Shown here piece after piece: positions 8,046 to 16,236 of a DNA stretch of 64,000 bases. Where the stretch lies: NCBI RefSeq assembly GCF_030546645.1, contig NZ_JAUOTO010000001.1, forward strand, positions 310,001 through 374,000. Reading direction: 5' to 3'. Source of the DNA: Flavitalea plasmicola (GTDB lineage: Bacteria; Bacteroidota; Bacteroidia; Chitinophagales; Chitinophagaceae). Below the pieces are notes generated by a model, which was not told the origin of the DNA, did no database searches, and was given only the letters and a program-made list of their open reading frames with translations. The stretch's first letter is position 1, and every line of letters starts with the position of its first letter. A program made the position numbers and the translations under genes.

Positions 8046-9136
8046 TCTTCCCTGCTGTTTACCGGCGGCTCATTCTGCACCTGTTTTTCCTGTCCGGTGC
8101 CATTATCTTTTCCGTTCAGCGCCCCTTCCTCCTCCGCCAGGGCCGGTGCTCCCTCTTCATCCTCCCCATATTCTGTTTTGACCTCTGCCGCCCAGATCCC
8201 CTTTTCGTTGAGGAATCGACTCAGTGCGGCCTGGAAGCCGTGGGTGACAAATACTTTTTCGGCCTTGGTGGCTTTTATCGCGGATAGGAGGCCTTTCCAA
8301 TCCGCATGATCGCTGAGGGCGTAGCCTGCATCCGCATTTCTCCGCCGGACATTTCCACGCACCTGCATCCATCCGCTGCATACGCCCACTTCGAAAGGCT
8401 GGAATCTTTTGATCCAGGGGGACTCGTCAGCCCCGGATGGAGCGATGACAACGCTGCTTGAAAAGGTTTCTTTAGGCGCGTCCAGGTGCACGCGCTGGAC
8501 AGGCGGCAGCACGATGCCAGCGTCGACCAGCGTCTGATGGACATTCCAGACGGCGCCATGCAGGAAGATCCTGTCGCTGACCTCGGACAGGCAGGGAAGG
8601 ATCCTTTGGGCTTTACCCAGGCTGTAGGCTATCAGCACGGAGGTTTTGCCCGCGGCCTGGTTCTTCTTTACCCAGCTTTGAATGGAGGCAAAGATCTCCT
8701 TTTGGGGCTTCCAGTTATAGATGGGCAGGCCGAAAGTCGATTCGGTTATAAAGGTATGGCAGGCAACAGGCTCGAAGGCGCCGCTGATACCGTCATTTTC
8801 CGTTTTGTAGTCGCCGCTGACGACCCAGACCTCGCCCTGGTATTCGACGCGGACCTGCGAAGAGCCAATGATATGGCCTGCCGGGTGCAGGCTGACTTTG
8901 ACGCCATTGATGGTGATGGTTTCGCCCCATTCCAGGGACTGGTAAGGGTATTCGCCCAGGCGGAGCCTCAGCAAAGGCAAAGTGAGGTGGTGACAGAGAT
9001 AGTATTTGCTGCCTGCCCTGGCGTGGTCACTATGGGCATGAGTGATGATGGCTTTGTCTACGGGCCGCCATGGGTCAATGTAGAAGGCGCCCTGCGGGCA
9101 ATAAAGGCCTCGGTCTGTGAATTCGATGAGCGGCAT
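8042..9136 (-). CDS. Ligase-associated DNA damage response exonuclease (MBL fold)
   Basis: A 364-residue metallo-beta-lactamase protein of the mRNA 3'-end processing factor-like exonuclease type. The metal-binding motif H-A-H-S-D-H is at residues 33-38, with G-H-I-I-G-S and V-S-G-D-Y-K further on and a late F-V-T-H-G-F. It is expected to be a cytoplasmic nuclease working with the ligase, whose start codon overlaps its stop. The last roughly 45 residues are acidic and low in complexity (E-E-E, N-G-K-D-N-G) and lie beyond the expected catalytic fold. The ATG at 9136 lies 25 bases after the stop of the binding-protein-like gene. Confidence 0.9.
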   Translation of the reverse strand: MPLIEFTDRGLYCPQGAFYIDPWRPVDKAIITHAHSDHARAGSKYYLCHHLTLPLLRLRLGEYPYQSLEWGETITINGVKVSLHPAGHIIGSSQVRVEYQGEVWVVSGDYKTENDGISGAFEPVACHTFITESTFGLPIYNWKPQKEIFASIQSWVKKNQAAGKTSVLIAYSLGKAQRILPCLSEVSDRIFLHGAVWNVHQTLVDAGIVLPPVQRVHLDAPKETFSSSVVIAPSGADESPWIKRFQPFEVGVCSGWMQVRGNVRRRNADAGYALSDHADWKGLLSAIKATKAEKVFVTHGFQAALSRFLNEKGIWAAEVKTEYGEDEEGAPALAEEEGALNGKDNGTGQEKQVQNEPPVNSREE

Positions 9137-9161
9137 GGTGGTGATTATGCAAATAATACGC

Positions 9162-10406
9162 CTAATACACGCCCGTCACCGCCCCATCCACCTTCTTAAT
9201 AAAATACAGCTTCTTATTCTCGAAATAATCCAGCGTCATATTCTGCCTGTTAAGGAATACAGGCTGTATATCAAAATCAGTAAAGATCTTGAACTTCTTC
9301 TCTCCCAGGCTGCCACTGAGGCTTTTCCCCGTATGCAGCAGCTGCCGGGAAAAACGATAGGTCGTCTCATATCCCCGGAACACCATGTCGGTGGGACGGG
9401 AATAGAATTTCAGCTTGTAGTATTGCTGAATGTTCCTCACCAGGGCATCAGTCTGATTGATATAGAAAGGCGTGGAATAAACGATCTCCTCCCCGTTGAA
9501 TTCAGGGTGGGAAAAATCGATATTGTCCCAGGTAGGCATGCCGATCACCAGTGAAGTGTACGTTTTATTCACGGAGGCCAGTCCCTGGCAAAGCATCCTG
9601 GCAAAATTTTCATCGAGGCTGCCGGCTACACAAATAGTCTGGGTAGAGCTGTCAAGGTGGGGCGTCAGCGCAGTGACGTCGAAGACATCGTCCAACGTAA
9701 CGTATTTGATCTTCAGGGGCACGGAATTCGTCGTCTTACCAATTTCGTCGAAATAGTTCTTCAGCCGATCTTCCTGGGTGCCCTTTTTCCGGAACAGGAT
9801 AATGGGTTTAGTAGGATAGTTGCGTTGGATGAACCGGTAGATGCCTTCACAATGCGTCTTTAAAGTACTATTCAGGATGACGAACTCCGGGTTGTTCGTG
9901 ATCCCTCCGTCATTGGGGAAATTCACATTGATGAAAGGGACATTCATTTGTGCCGCTGCCGCAGCCAGCTGTTGTAATTCCCCTGTTCCAACATGCCCGA
10001 TGATCAGCTCTGTCCGTTGAAATTCCGGGCTTTGCAGCACCTGTGCAATGTTCTTCTGGCTGGACCGGGTGTCATAGATATGTACCTCCAGCTTTGCGTT
10101 TTCCTTGACAAGCGAGTCCAGTGCCAGCTGTGCTCCTTCATAGAATTCCAATCCCGGGTTGATGAACTTGGGGAAGTTCTTGTCATAGCGGTAGTTGTTC
10201 GATGCGTCAAAAGCAGAATCCAGGTACAAAGGAAGGAAGATGGCCACCTTATGGCGATTGATGCCGCTGTCGCTGCGATGCTGCAGCGTATCGCCGGTCC
10301 GGCGGGTCGAGTCGGTCACCTGCGCCCGGACAACGGAGGTAGTGGCCAGCAGAATGCATAAAAGATAATATCTGGAAGTAGCTTTCATCTGATGATTGTC
10401 GAACAT
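9162..10406 (-). CDS. Periplasmic-binding-protein-like protein (type 1 fold), secreted
   Basis: A 414-residue protein with a signal peptide ending near V-V-R-A-Q (about residue 29), then H-K-V-A-I-F-L-P-L-Y-L-D and G-L-E-F-Y-E-G-A-Q-L-A-L-D. This is the layout of leucine-binding-type ligand-binding domains of ABC transporters. No permease or ATPase is nearby, so it may be a stand-alone lipoprotein-like or signalling receptor instead of a transporter component. The ATG at 10406 has a G-rich GGAGGGGA 4-5 bases upstream; an ATG at 10388 is an alternative. The start is 15 bases after the guaA stop. Ligand unknown. Confidence 0.65.
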   Translation of the reverse strand: MFDNHQMKATSRYYLLCILLATTSVVRAQVTDSTRRTGDTLQHRSDSGINRHKVAIFLPLYLDSAFDASNNYRYDKNFPKFINPGLEFYEGAQLALDSLVKENAKLEVHIYDTRSSQKNIAQVLQSPEFQRTELIIGHVGTGELQQLAAAAAQMNVPFINVNFPNDGGITNNPEFVILNSTLKTHCEGIYRFIQRNYPTKPIILFRKKGTQEDRLKNYFDEIGKTTNSVPLKIKYVTLDDVFDVTALTPHLDSSTQTICVAGSLDENFARMLCQGLASVNKTYTSLVIGMPTWDNIDFSHPEFNGEEIVYSTPFYINQTDALVRNIQQYYKLKFYSRPTDMVFRGYETTYRFSRQLLHTGKSLSGSLGEKKFKIFTDFDIQPVFLNRQNMTLDYFENKKLYFIKKVDGAVTGVY

Positions 10407-10421
10407 TGAATCCCCTCCCGC

Positions 10422-11954
10422 TTATTCCCACTCGATCGTAGCTGGTGGTTTGCTGCTGATGTCATATACCACCCGGTTGATACCCTTCACATTGTTGATG
10501 ATCTCGTTGGAGACATCCGCGAGGAAGGTGTAAGGCAGGTGCGCCCAGTCGGCCGTCATGCCATCCACGGAGGTGACGGCCCGTAAGGCCACGGTGAACT
10601 CATACGTCCGTTCGTCACCCATGACACCGACGCTCTTCACGGGTAATAAGATCGCTCCGGCCTGCCACACTGTACTATACAGATGATGATCTTTCAACGC
10701 CTTGGTGTATACATGATCGGCGTCCTGCAATAACCGGACCTTGTCTTCCGTGATCTCGCCCAGGATGCGGATAGCCAGGCCGGGACCGGGGAAAGGATGC
10801 CGCTGCAGCAGATCGTCGGGGATTCCCAGCTCGGCGCCGACGCGGCGGACCTCGTCCTTAAATAAAAAGCGGAGCGGCTCTACCAGTTCCAGGTGCATTT
10901 TTTCGGGCAGGCCTCCCACATTGTGATGGGATTTGATCGTCACGGAAGGGCCATGGACGGATACGCTTTCTATCACATCCGGATAGATCGTTCCCTGTCC
11001 CAGGAGACCGACGCCTTCCACTTTAGCGGCCTCTTCCTGGAATACGTCGATGAATAGCTTGCCGATGGTCTTACGTTTTGCTTCGGGGTCCGTCTTGCCT
11101 TTCAGCTCGTCGTAGAAGAGCTTTTTGGCATCGATGCCTTTTACATTGAGGCCTATCTGGTGGTAGGTGTCCAACACCTGCTGGAATTCATTCTTGCGTA
11201 AGACGCCGTTATCCACGAAGATACCGTATAGCCTGTCGCCGATGGCTTTGTGGATGAGGGTCGCCGCCACCGTCGAATCTACGCCCCCGCTGAGGGCCAT
11301 GATCACTTTCCTGTCTCCGATCTGTTTGCTCAGCCTGTCGACAGTATCACTGACAAAATGGGCGGGTGTCCAGTCCTGGTGGCAGCCGCAGATCTCTACC
11401 AGGAAGTTCCTGAGGATCTTTTTCCCCTCGATGCTGTGATAGACTTCGGGGTGGAACTGCAGGCAGTACAGGGCCTGTTCGGTCCCGTTCTTACGGAAGG
11501 CGGCATAGGGAATATCTTCGGTATTGGCCAGGACTTCGAATCCCTGGGGGAGATCGAGAACGGTGTCGGCATGGCTCATCCACACCTGCGACAGCTCGAT
11601 CACATCTTTCAGGATGACGTCTTCTTTTTGTTTGTGCAGGAGGGCCCGGCCATATTCCCTTTTATTGCTGTTGGCCACCCGACCCCCAAACTGTTTGGCC
11701 GTCAGCTGGGCGCCATAGCAGATGCCCAGCACCGGCAGCCGTTGATGAAGGGCCTCAATATCCACCAGCGGCGCATTGGCATCATTTACTGAAAAGGGGG
11801 AGCCGGAGAGGATAATACCTTTTAAAGATGGCTCAAAGTTGATGGGCTGGTGGAAGGGAATGATCTCGCAATACACATTTGCTTCACGTACTGCTCTGGC
11901 AATCAATTGAGTATATTGAGAGCCGAAGTCGAGAATCAGGATTTTTTCCGTCAT
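10422..11954 (-). CDS. guaA: GMP synthase (glutamine-hydrolysing)
   Basis: Converts XMP, ATP and glutamine to GMP in the cytoplasm. The 510-residue protein begins [14 protein letters not shown] at the ATG at 11954. A longer reading from 11984 is not needed and has no homologous look. The class I glutamine amidotransferase domain has the nucleophile in G-I-C-Y-G-A-Q. The ATP pyrophosphatase P-loop is L-S-G-G-V-D-S-T. The dimerisation domain ends in P-P-A-T-I-E-W-E, the normal end of GuaA. A TACCTTCG -7-like box lies at 11969-11962 upstream. It starts a minus-strand run through the binding protein, exonuclease and ligase with gaps of 25 bases or less. Confidence 0.97.
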   Translation of the reverse strand: MTEKILILDFGSQYTQLIARAVREANVYCEIIPFHQPINFEPSLKGIILSGSPFSVNDANAPLVDIEALHQRLPVLGICYGAQLTAKQFGGRVANSNKREYGRALLHKQKEDVILKDVIELSQVWMSHADTVLDLPQGFEVLANTEDIPYAAFRKNGTEQALYCLQFHPEVYHSIEGKKILRNFLVEICGCHQDWTPAHFVSDTVDRLSKQIGDRKVIMALSGGVDSTVAATLIHKAIGDRLYGIFVDNGVLRKNEFQQVLDTYHQIGLNVKGIDAKKLFYDELKGKTDPEAKRKTIGKLFIDVFQEEAAKVEGVGLLGQGTIYPDVIESVSVHGPSVTIKSHHNVGGLPEKMHLELVEPLRFLFKDEVRRVGAELGIPDDLLQRHPFPGPGLAIRILGEITEDKVRLLQDADHVYTKALKDHHLYSTVWQAGAILLPVKSVGVMGDERTYEFTVALRAVTSVDGMTADWAHLPYTFLADVSNEIINNVKGINRVVYDISSKPPATIEWE

Positions 11955-12058
11955 GGTGACGCGAAGGTAAAAAAAATTGGCCAATCGGGGCGGGGTTGGC
12001 GCCGACAGGCCTATGTAACTTCTTTTCGGCGGACGGCGTCAAAATGGGGGGTGAAAGG

Positions 12059-12090
12059 TTTTAAAATGCCGTGGAAATGTTTAACTTTTG
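12059..12090 (+). promoter_or_regulatory. Candidate promoter of the GIN-domain gene
   Basis: TTTT at 12059-12062 and TAACTTTT at 12082-12089 are 19 bases apart and match the Bacteroidota -33/-7 pattern with one mismatch each. The start codon follows at 12135. Confidence 0.4.
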
Positions 12091-12134
12091 TAGCCCGCAA
12101 TCAACCATTTAAACAAGTGAATAAAATACCTAAT

Positions 12135-12908
12135 ATGAACTACACTGCACACGCTGGTTTTGATAAGAGCGCTTCTTTCCTGAAATATATTTGGATACTC
12201 CTGGCATTTTCTGCGCTGGCCGGCCTGGGTTCCTGCCGCAATATTATGGGCAAACGGGTCAGGGGTAGTGGCAATATACATAAGGAAGAACGGCCGGTCA
12301 ACAACTTTAAAGAGGTCGAGGTGGGCGGCGCGGCGAAGGTAATGGTGTCCCAGGGCGACAAGTCTGCGGTCCAGGTGGAAGCCGACGACAACCTTTTGCA
12401 ATATATAGAGGTGTTCCAGGAAGGGGATAAGGTCTATGTCAGGGAAAAGAAAGGATTCCATCTGCAGCCTTCCGGCGACATCAATATTTATGTTACCTCT
12501 CCTGTCTACAGCCGGATCAGCGCTTCAGGGGCATGCGACATCATCGGGCAGAATAAGATCTCCAATCCCGAGGACCTGCACCTGGAGGTCACGGGCGCCG
12601 GCGATATCAAAATGGAAGTAGATGCTCCCAAATTGTCGGCCGAAGTATCGGGCAGCGGCAGTATCAAGCTGAAGGGGCAGACGAAGGATGTAGACCTGGA
12701 GCTCACCGGGGCCGGTCACGCCTATTGTTATGATCTCCTCGCTGAAAACACCAAGGTGGATATTTCCGGGGCAGGCTCTGCGGAGGTCTATGCCAGTGTA
12801 AAGCTCGATGCCCAGGTCAGCGGTGCAGGAAACGTCAGCTATAAGGGCAACGCCTCGGATGTTAACCAACACGTCAGTGGCGCCGGCAGCGTAAAAAAGG
12901 TGAATTAA
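12135..12908 (+). CDS. Head GIN-domain (DUF2807) lipoprotein
   Basis: The frame is open from 11850, but the ATG at 12135 gives a proper signal peptide ending in L-A-G-L-G-S-C (lipobox), so a 257-residue lipoprotein is called. The mature protein has the DUF2807 pattern: V-N-N-F-K-E-V-E-V-G-G followed by repeated S-G-A-G or T-G-A-G-D turns at regular spacing, as expected of a right-handed beta-solenoid. These proteins are exported in Bacteroidota and have no agreed function. The reading upstream of 12135 overlaps the guaA start and is rejected as coding. Confidence 0.85.
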   Translation: MNYTAHAGFDKSASFLKYIWILLAFSALAGLGSCRNIMGKRVRGSGNIHKEERPVNNFKEVEVGGAAKVMVSQGDKSAVQVEADDNLLQYIEVFQEGDKVYVREKKGFHLQPSGDINIYVTSPVYSRISASGACDIIGQNKISNPEDLHLEVTGAGDIKMEVDAPKLSAEVSGSGSIKLKGQTKDVDLELTGAGHAYCYDLLAENTKVDISGAGSAEVYASVKLDAQVSGAGNVSYKGNASDVNQHVSGAGSVKKVN

Positions 12909-12956
12909 TTAACATTTACGGCATACCGGGTTATCCCGGGACAACGTTGAAGGCAG

Positions 12957-13553
12957 ATGCGCATCATTATCATCTGCCTTTTTCTATTTGTCGCCATGGC
13001 TCACCGGGCGGGGGCGCAGCCACAGCCTTCCCCGGAAGATTTTGTGAACCAGGTTTTTCATATGATCGTGGACAGTTCTTTTTCGAAATATTACCTGGTA
13101 GAAAGAGCCGACTCCTGCCGGTTTGAAAAGTACGACTATGACGAATGGACAAAGTACTATCTGAAAGAGCCAGTGTCCCTGGCCGTAATGAACGAGCTGG
13201 CACAGAAGGTTTACCTTTCCCACATAAAATATGACTGGCGGCAAGACCAGTTGAAAAAAGCCGTTTGTATCACTGCAAGGAAGGGGGATTCGTTATTCAC
13301 GATCAGCAACCCTGCGCTGACAGCCAGGAGTACTGGCAAGCGGAAAATACTGCGTCAATGGCAGGAGCTGCCGGCGGAGGAACGGACCCTGTTCAGCTTC
13401 TCCTTACCCCATTTTACGGATGATGGCCAGTATGCTGTCATCGACCTCAATTTTATTTGTGGTATAGCCTGCGGCACGGGATTCACCTTCCTCTTCCGTC
13501 ATGCTTCCGGTGGCTGGAAGCTCATTGGCAAATATGCCAACTGGTCGGCCTGA
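12957..13553 (+). CDS. Small secreted protein of unknown function
   Basis: A 198-residue protein with a clear signal peptide (hydrophobic core I-I-I-I-C-L-F-L-F-V-A-M, cleavage near R-A-G-A-Q). The mature part has no motif that I recognise. It has two cysteines close together, C-G-I-A-C-G, near residue 170, then a Trp-rich C-terminus (G-G-W-K-L-I-G-K). It follows the GIN gene by 48 bases on the same strand and converges with pbpC 10 bases further on. No function is proposed. Confidence 0.65.
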   Translation: MRIIIICLFLFVAMAHRAGAQPQPSPEDFVNQVFHMIVDSSFSKYYLVERADSCRFEKYDYDEWTKYYLKEPVSLAVMNELAQKVYLSHIKYDWRQDQLKKAVCITARKGDSLFTISNPALTARSTGKRKILRQWQELPAEERTLFSFSLPHFTDDGQYAVIDLNFICGIACGTGFTFLFRHASGGWKLIGKYANWSA

Positions 13554-13563
13554 CCAGGTAGGG

Positions 13564-15948
13564 TCATAAATTTACATATCTCACCCTGATCCATATATTC
13601 CTGTTTCGCCCCTTGTCATCTGTACAGGAGATCTTCACCGGCCCTTCTTCGGGGACAAAGAATTGTTTGCTGCCCGCCTCGCCGGCTTTGTAGAATTTGT
13701 TGTTGATGTACCAGTAAACTTTCCCCACGTCATTGCTGACCCTGCATTTCAATTGTAGGGGTTCCGGGTCTTTCCGGTTGATCAGGTATTCGCTGCCGTT
13801 GGAAGGGCTGACCACCAGGGGTGCTCCGTCCCTGAATACCTTTTCGCAGTCGGGATTGTGCGGGGGGATGGACTGGTAAGCGATCCTTTTCTCTTCGAAA
13901 TATTCCTTCATCTCCGGGGTGATGATCTTAAAGAACTTTTTCTTATATCCATTCTCCGGCAGACAGCTCCGGCAGTAGGATATTTTTTCATCGGGTGATA
14001 GGAAGATCTCCTGCATATTGTCGCATTTCTTGGAAGTGGAGATCAGCGGGACGAAGTAATCCGTCACCAGGCTGGTGCAATGATCGGTGGGGGGCAGGCC
14101 TGTTTCAGCGCATACGGTGCGGACCTCGCAATCTTTGGGCCGGGAGAACCAGGGCTGGTCGTCGTCGTAATCAATCGTGTTGAAGACCTGGAACAGCAGG
14201 GGAGTGGCCGTATTTGCGCCGCTCAATTCCGGGACACCGGCGCCTGAAAAATTCCCCGCCCAGATGCCCACGGTGAACCGCTTGTTATAGCCGATGCTCC
14301 AGGCGTCGCGGCGGCCATAAGAGGTGCCCGTCTTCCAGGCGATCTTGGGCAGATGCATCGTGGTTTCCCATGTCAGGGGGAAATCCGGCCGGTTCACCTT
14401 CGAGAGCGTTTCATTAATCATAAACGTCGCCTCCGGACTTAATATCGTCCTGCTTGCAGGTTGCACCTTGTAGCTTGCAGCTTCCTCCCGGCTTGCAGCT
14501 TGTAGCTTGTAGCTTGTAGCTTCCCGAAGATATGCCGGAGCTGTGTACCTTCCCTCATTCGCAAAGATGGAATACAGGCCCGTCATCTCTTCCAGCGTGG
14601 CGCCGCATCCGCCCAGGATCATGGAAAGGCCCAGCTTTTTCTGATCTTTTTTTATCTGCTGGAAATCACAGCTGGCCAGCTTGCGGACCAACTTGTCCTT
14701 GCCGAGGGCTTTCAGGCTTTTTACGGCGGGAATGTTGAGCGAATGTTCCAGCGCATATTCCATGGTGACGTAGCCGTTGAATTTCCTGTCATAGTTCTCC
14801 GGGGCATATCCTTCGTAGTTCACCGCCACGTCGGTGATCACCATTTTGGGGGTGAGCAGACCCTCGTCGATACAAAGTCCGTATAATAAAGGTTTCAGGG
14901 TGCTGCCCGGTTGCCGGACGGCTGCAGCCCCGTTCACCTGGCCGCCGTCCGTCGTATCCCTGAAATCGGCTGAACCCACGTAGCTGATCACCCGGTGGGT
15001 GCTGTTATCCAGTACGATCACCGCCGCATTATGGATGTTCTTCAGGTTGAGGGTCCGGGAATAGTCCTTCACCAGCTTTTCGATCTTCCGCTGGGTATTG
15101 AGCTCGATCGTGGTGTGGAAGACTTCCGCACCGCCCTTTTTTTTCAGTTTCCAGGCCAGGTGAGGAATGAAATGCGGTATGGTGCCCCGGCTGGCAGTCA
15201 ATGGCTCATTCAGCGCATCGGCGATCTCTTTTTCCGTAAAGACCTTTTCCCGGGCCCAGCGTTTCAGCCACTTATTGCGCTCCTCCACGATCCTCCCATT
15301 GTTTTTTCCCATCACCAGCGAAGAAGGACGATTGGGAATAATGGAGAGGGCCGTGATCTCAGCCAGGGACAGGTGGTCGGGGTTCTTTTTAAAGTACAGG
15401 AAAGCGGCTGATTTCACCCCTTCGATGTTGCCGCCGTAAGGCACTTTGTTCAGGTACAGCTGCAGGATCTCGTCCTTGCTGTACTTCCATTCCAGCTGCA
15501 GGGCCCGGAACATTTCCCTGACCTTGTTCCAGTAGGTCCGCCGTTTGGGCTCCAGGCTACGCGCCACCTGCATGGTGATGGTGGAAGCGCCGGAGGTCCG
15601 CCGCATATGCAGGATATTCATAAAAAAGGCCCTGCTCATGGCCAGCAGGTTGATGCCCGGATGATAATAGAAGTACCTGTCCTCCTTTTCAACGATGGTC
15701 TTGCGCAGCAGCGGCGAGATTTCCTCCAATTCCGTCTTCATCCGCCATTGCTGGTCACGGGTGAGGAATGCATTGACCACTTCACCCTGGCTGTCCTCGA
15801 TGATGGTGGAATATTCGATGCGGTCGGGGACAGGAAAGATCCGGTTTAACACCAGGAAAAGCAGGAAAGCGCCAACCAGCCCGATGCCCAGTCTCACCAG
15901 CATCCGCCGCACCGACCAATTCCTGATATGACGAAGTATTCTTTTCAT
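13564..15948 (-). CDS. pbpC: Penicillin-binding protein 1C (bifunctional glycosyltransferase/transpeptidase)
   Basis: A 794-residue protein with an N-terminal membrane anchor (about 20-38). The glycosyltransferase family 51 domain has E-D-R-Y-F-Y-Y-H-P-G at 89-98 and G-A-S-T-I-T-M-Q. The transpeptidase domain has S-T-L-K (catalytic Ser in R-Q-P-G-S-T-L-K, about 350), H-S-L-N and K-T-G-T-S, and a PBP1C-type beta domain forms the C-terminus. It polymerises and crosslinks peptidoglycan in the periplasm. It is divergent from the alpha-2-macroglobulin gene, the classic pairing. Residues 475-499 (A-T-S-Y-K-L-Q-A-A-S and A-A-S-Y-K-V-Q-P-A-S) are a translated heptanucleotide repeat inserted between the S-x-N and K-T-G motifs. 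Confidence 0.94.
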   Translation of the reverse strand: MKRILRHIRNWSVRRMLVRLGIGLVGAFLLFLVLNRIFPVPDRIEYSTIIEDSQGEVVNAFLTRDQQWRMKTELEEISPLLRKTIVEKEDRYFYYHPGINLLAMSRAFFMNILHMRRTSGASTITMQVARSLEPKRRTYWNKVREMFRALQLEWKYSKDEILQLYLNKVPYGGNIEGVKSAAFLYFKKNPDHLSLAEITALSIIPNRPSSLVMGKNNGRIVEERNKWLKRWAREKVFTEKEIADALNEPLTASRGTIPHFIPHLAWKLKKKGGAEVFHTTIELNTQRKIEKLVKDYSRTLNLKNIHNAAVIVLDNSTHRVISYVGSADFRDTTDGGQVNGAAAVRQPGSTLKPLLYGLCIDEGLLTPKMVITDVAVNYEGYAPENYDRKFNGYVTMEYALEHSLNIPAVKSLKALGKDKLVRKLASCDFQQIKKDQKKLGLSMILGGCGATLEEMTGLYSIFANEGRYTAPAYLREATSYKLQAASREEAASYKVQPASRTILSPEATFMINETLSKVNRPDFPLTWETTMHLPKIAWKTGTSYGRRDAWSIGYNKRFTVGIWAGNFSGAGVPELSGANTATPLLFQVFNTIDYDDDQPWFSRPKDCEVRTVCAETGLPPTDHCTSLVTDYFVPLISTSKKCDNMQEIFLSPDEKISYCRSCLPENGYKKKFFKIITPEMKEYFEEKRIAYQSIPPHNPDCEKVFRDGAPLVVSPSNGSEYLINRKDPEPLQLKCRVSNDVGKVYWYINNKFYKAGEAGSKQFFVPEEGPVKISCTDDKGRNRNIWIRVRYVNL
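14451..14524. repeat. Heptanucleotide repeat, copy 4 (inside pbpC)
   Basis: Two blocks of AGCTTGT/AGCTTGC units separated by a few bases. On the gene strand they encode S-Y-K-L-Q-A-A-S and S-Y-K-V-Q-P-A-S within the transpeptidase domain, in frame. Confidence 0.85.
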
Positions 15949-16160
15949 TTTCGTACCTAAAGATCAATTCTTCCAACGGTCTTCCACATCCCAGTAATAT
16001 ATTTTTTCCGGCTTTAACAAATTCTTATCGTGGTGCCCCTTGCAGACATGCATCCCCGTAGTATATCTTCACAGCGGGATCTTTTTCCCAACGATTATGG
16101 CCTCCCCAACAATTCCTCCTTAGCTTCTCCGTTACATATTTTTCAGTGCTTGAACGCTCT

Positions 16161-16190
16161 TTTGGCGATTGGTATTTTATTGTATCTTGA
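16161..16190 (+). promoter_or_regulatory. Candidate promoter of the alpha-2-macroglobulin gene
   Basis: TTTG at 16161-16164 and TATCTTGA at 16183-16190, 18 bases apart, fit the Bacteroidota promoter pattern. A start of transcription near 16197 would leave a leader of about 40 bases before the ATG at 16237. Confidence 0.45.
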
Positions 16191-16236
16191 CAACGTTTTA
16201 TTAAAAAATAGCTCCTATCCTCAATCAGACCTCCTT

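Noticed and set aside
11850-12134. N-terminal extension of the GIN-domain frame
   Set aside because: It overlaps the guaA start on the other strand, and the later ATG gives a clean lipoprotein signal.
16030-16236. N-terminal extension of the alpha-2-macroglobulin frame
   Set aside because: It contains the candidate promoter, and the signal sequence begins only at 16237.
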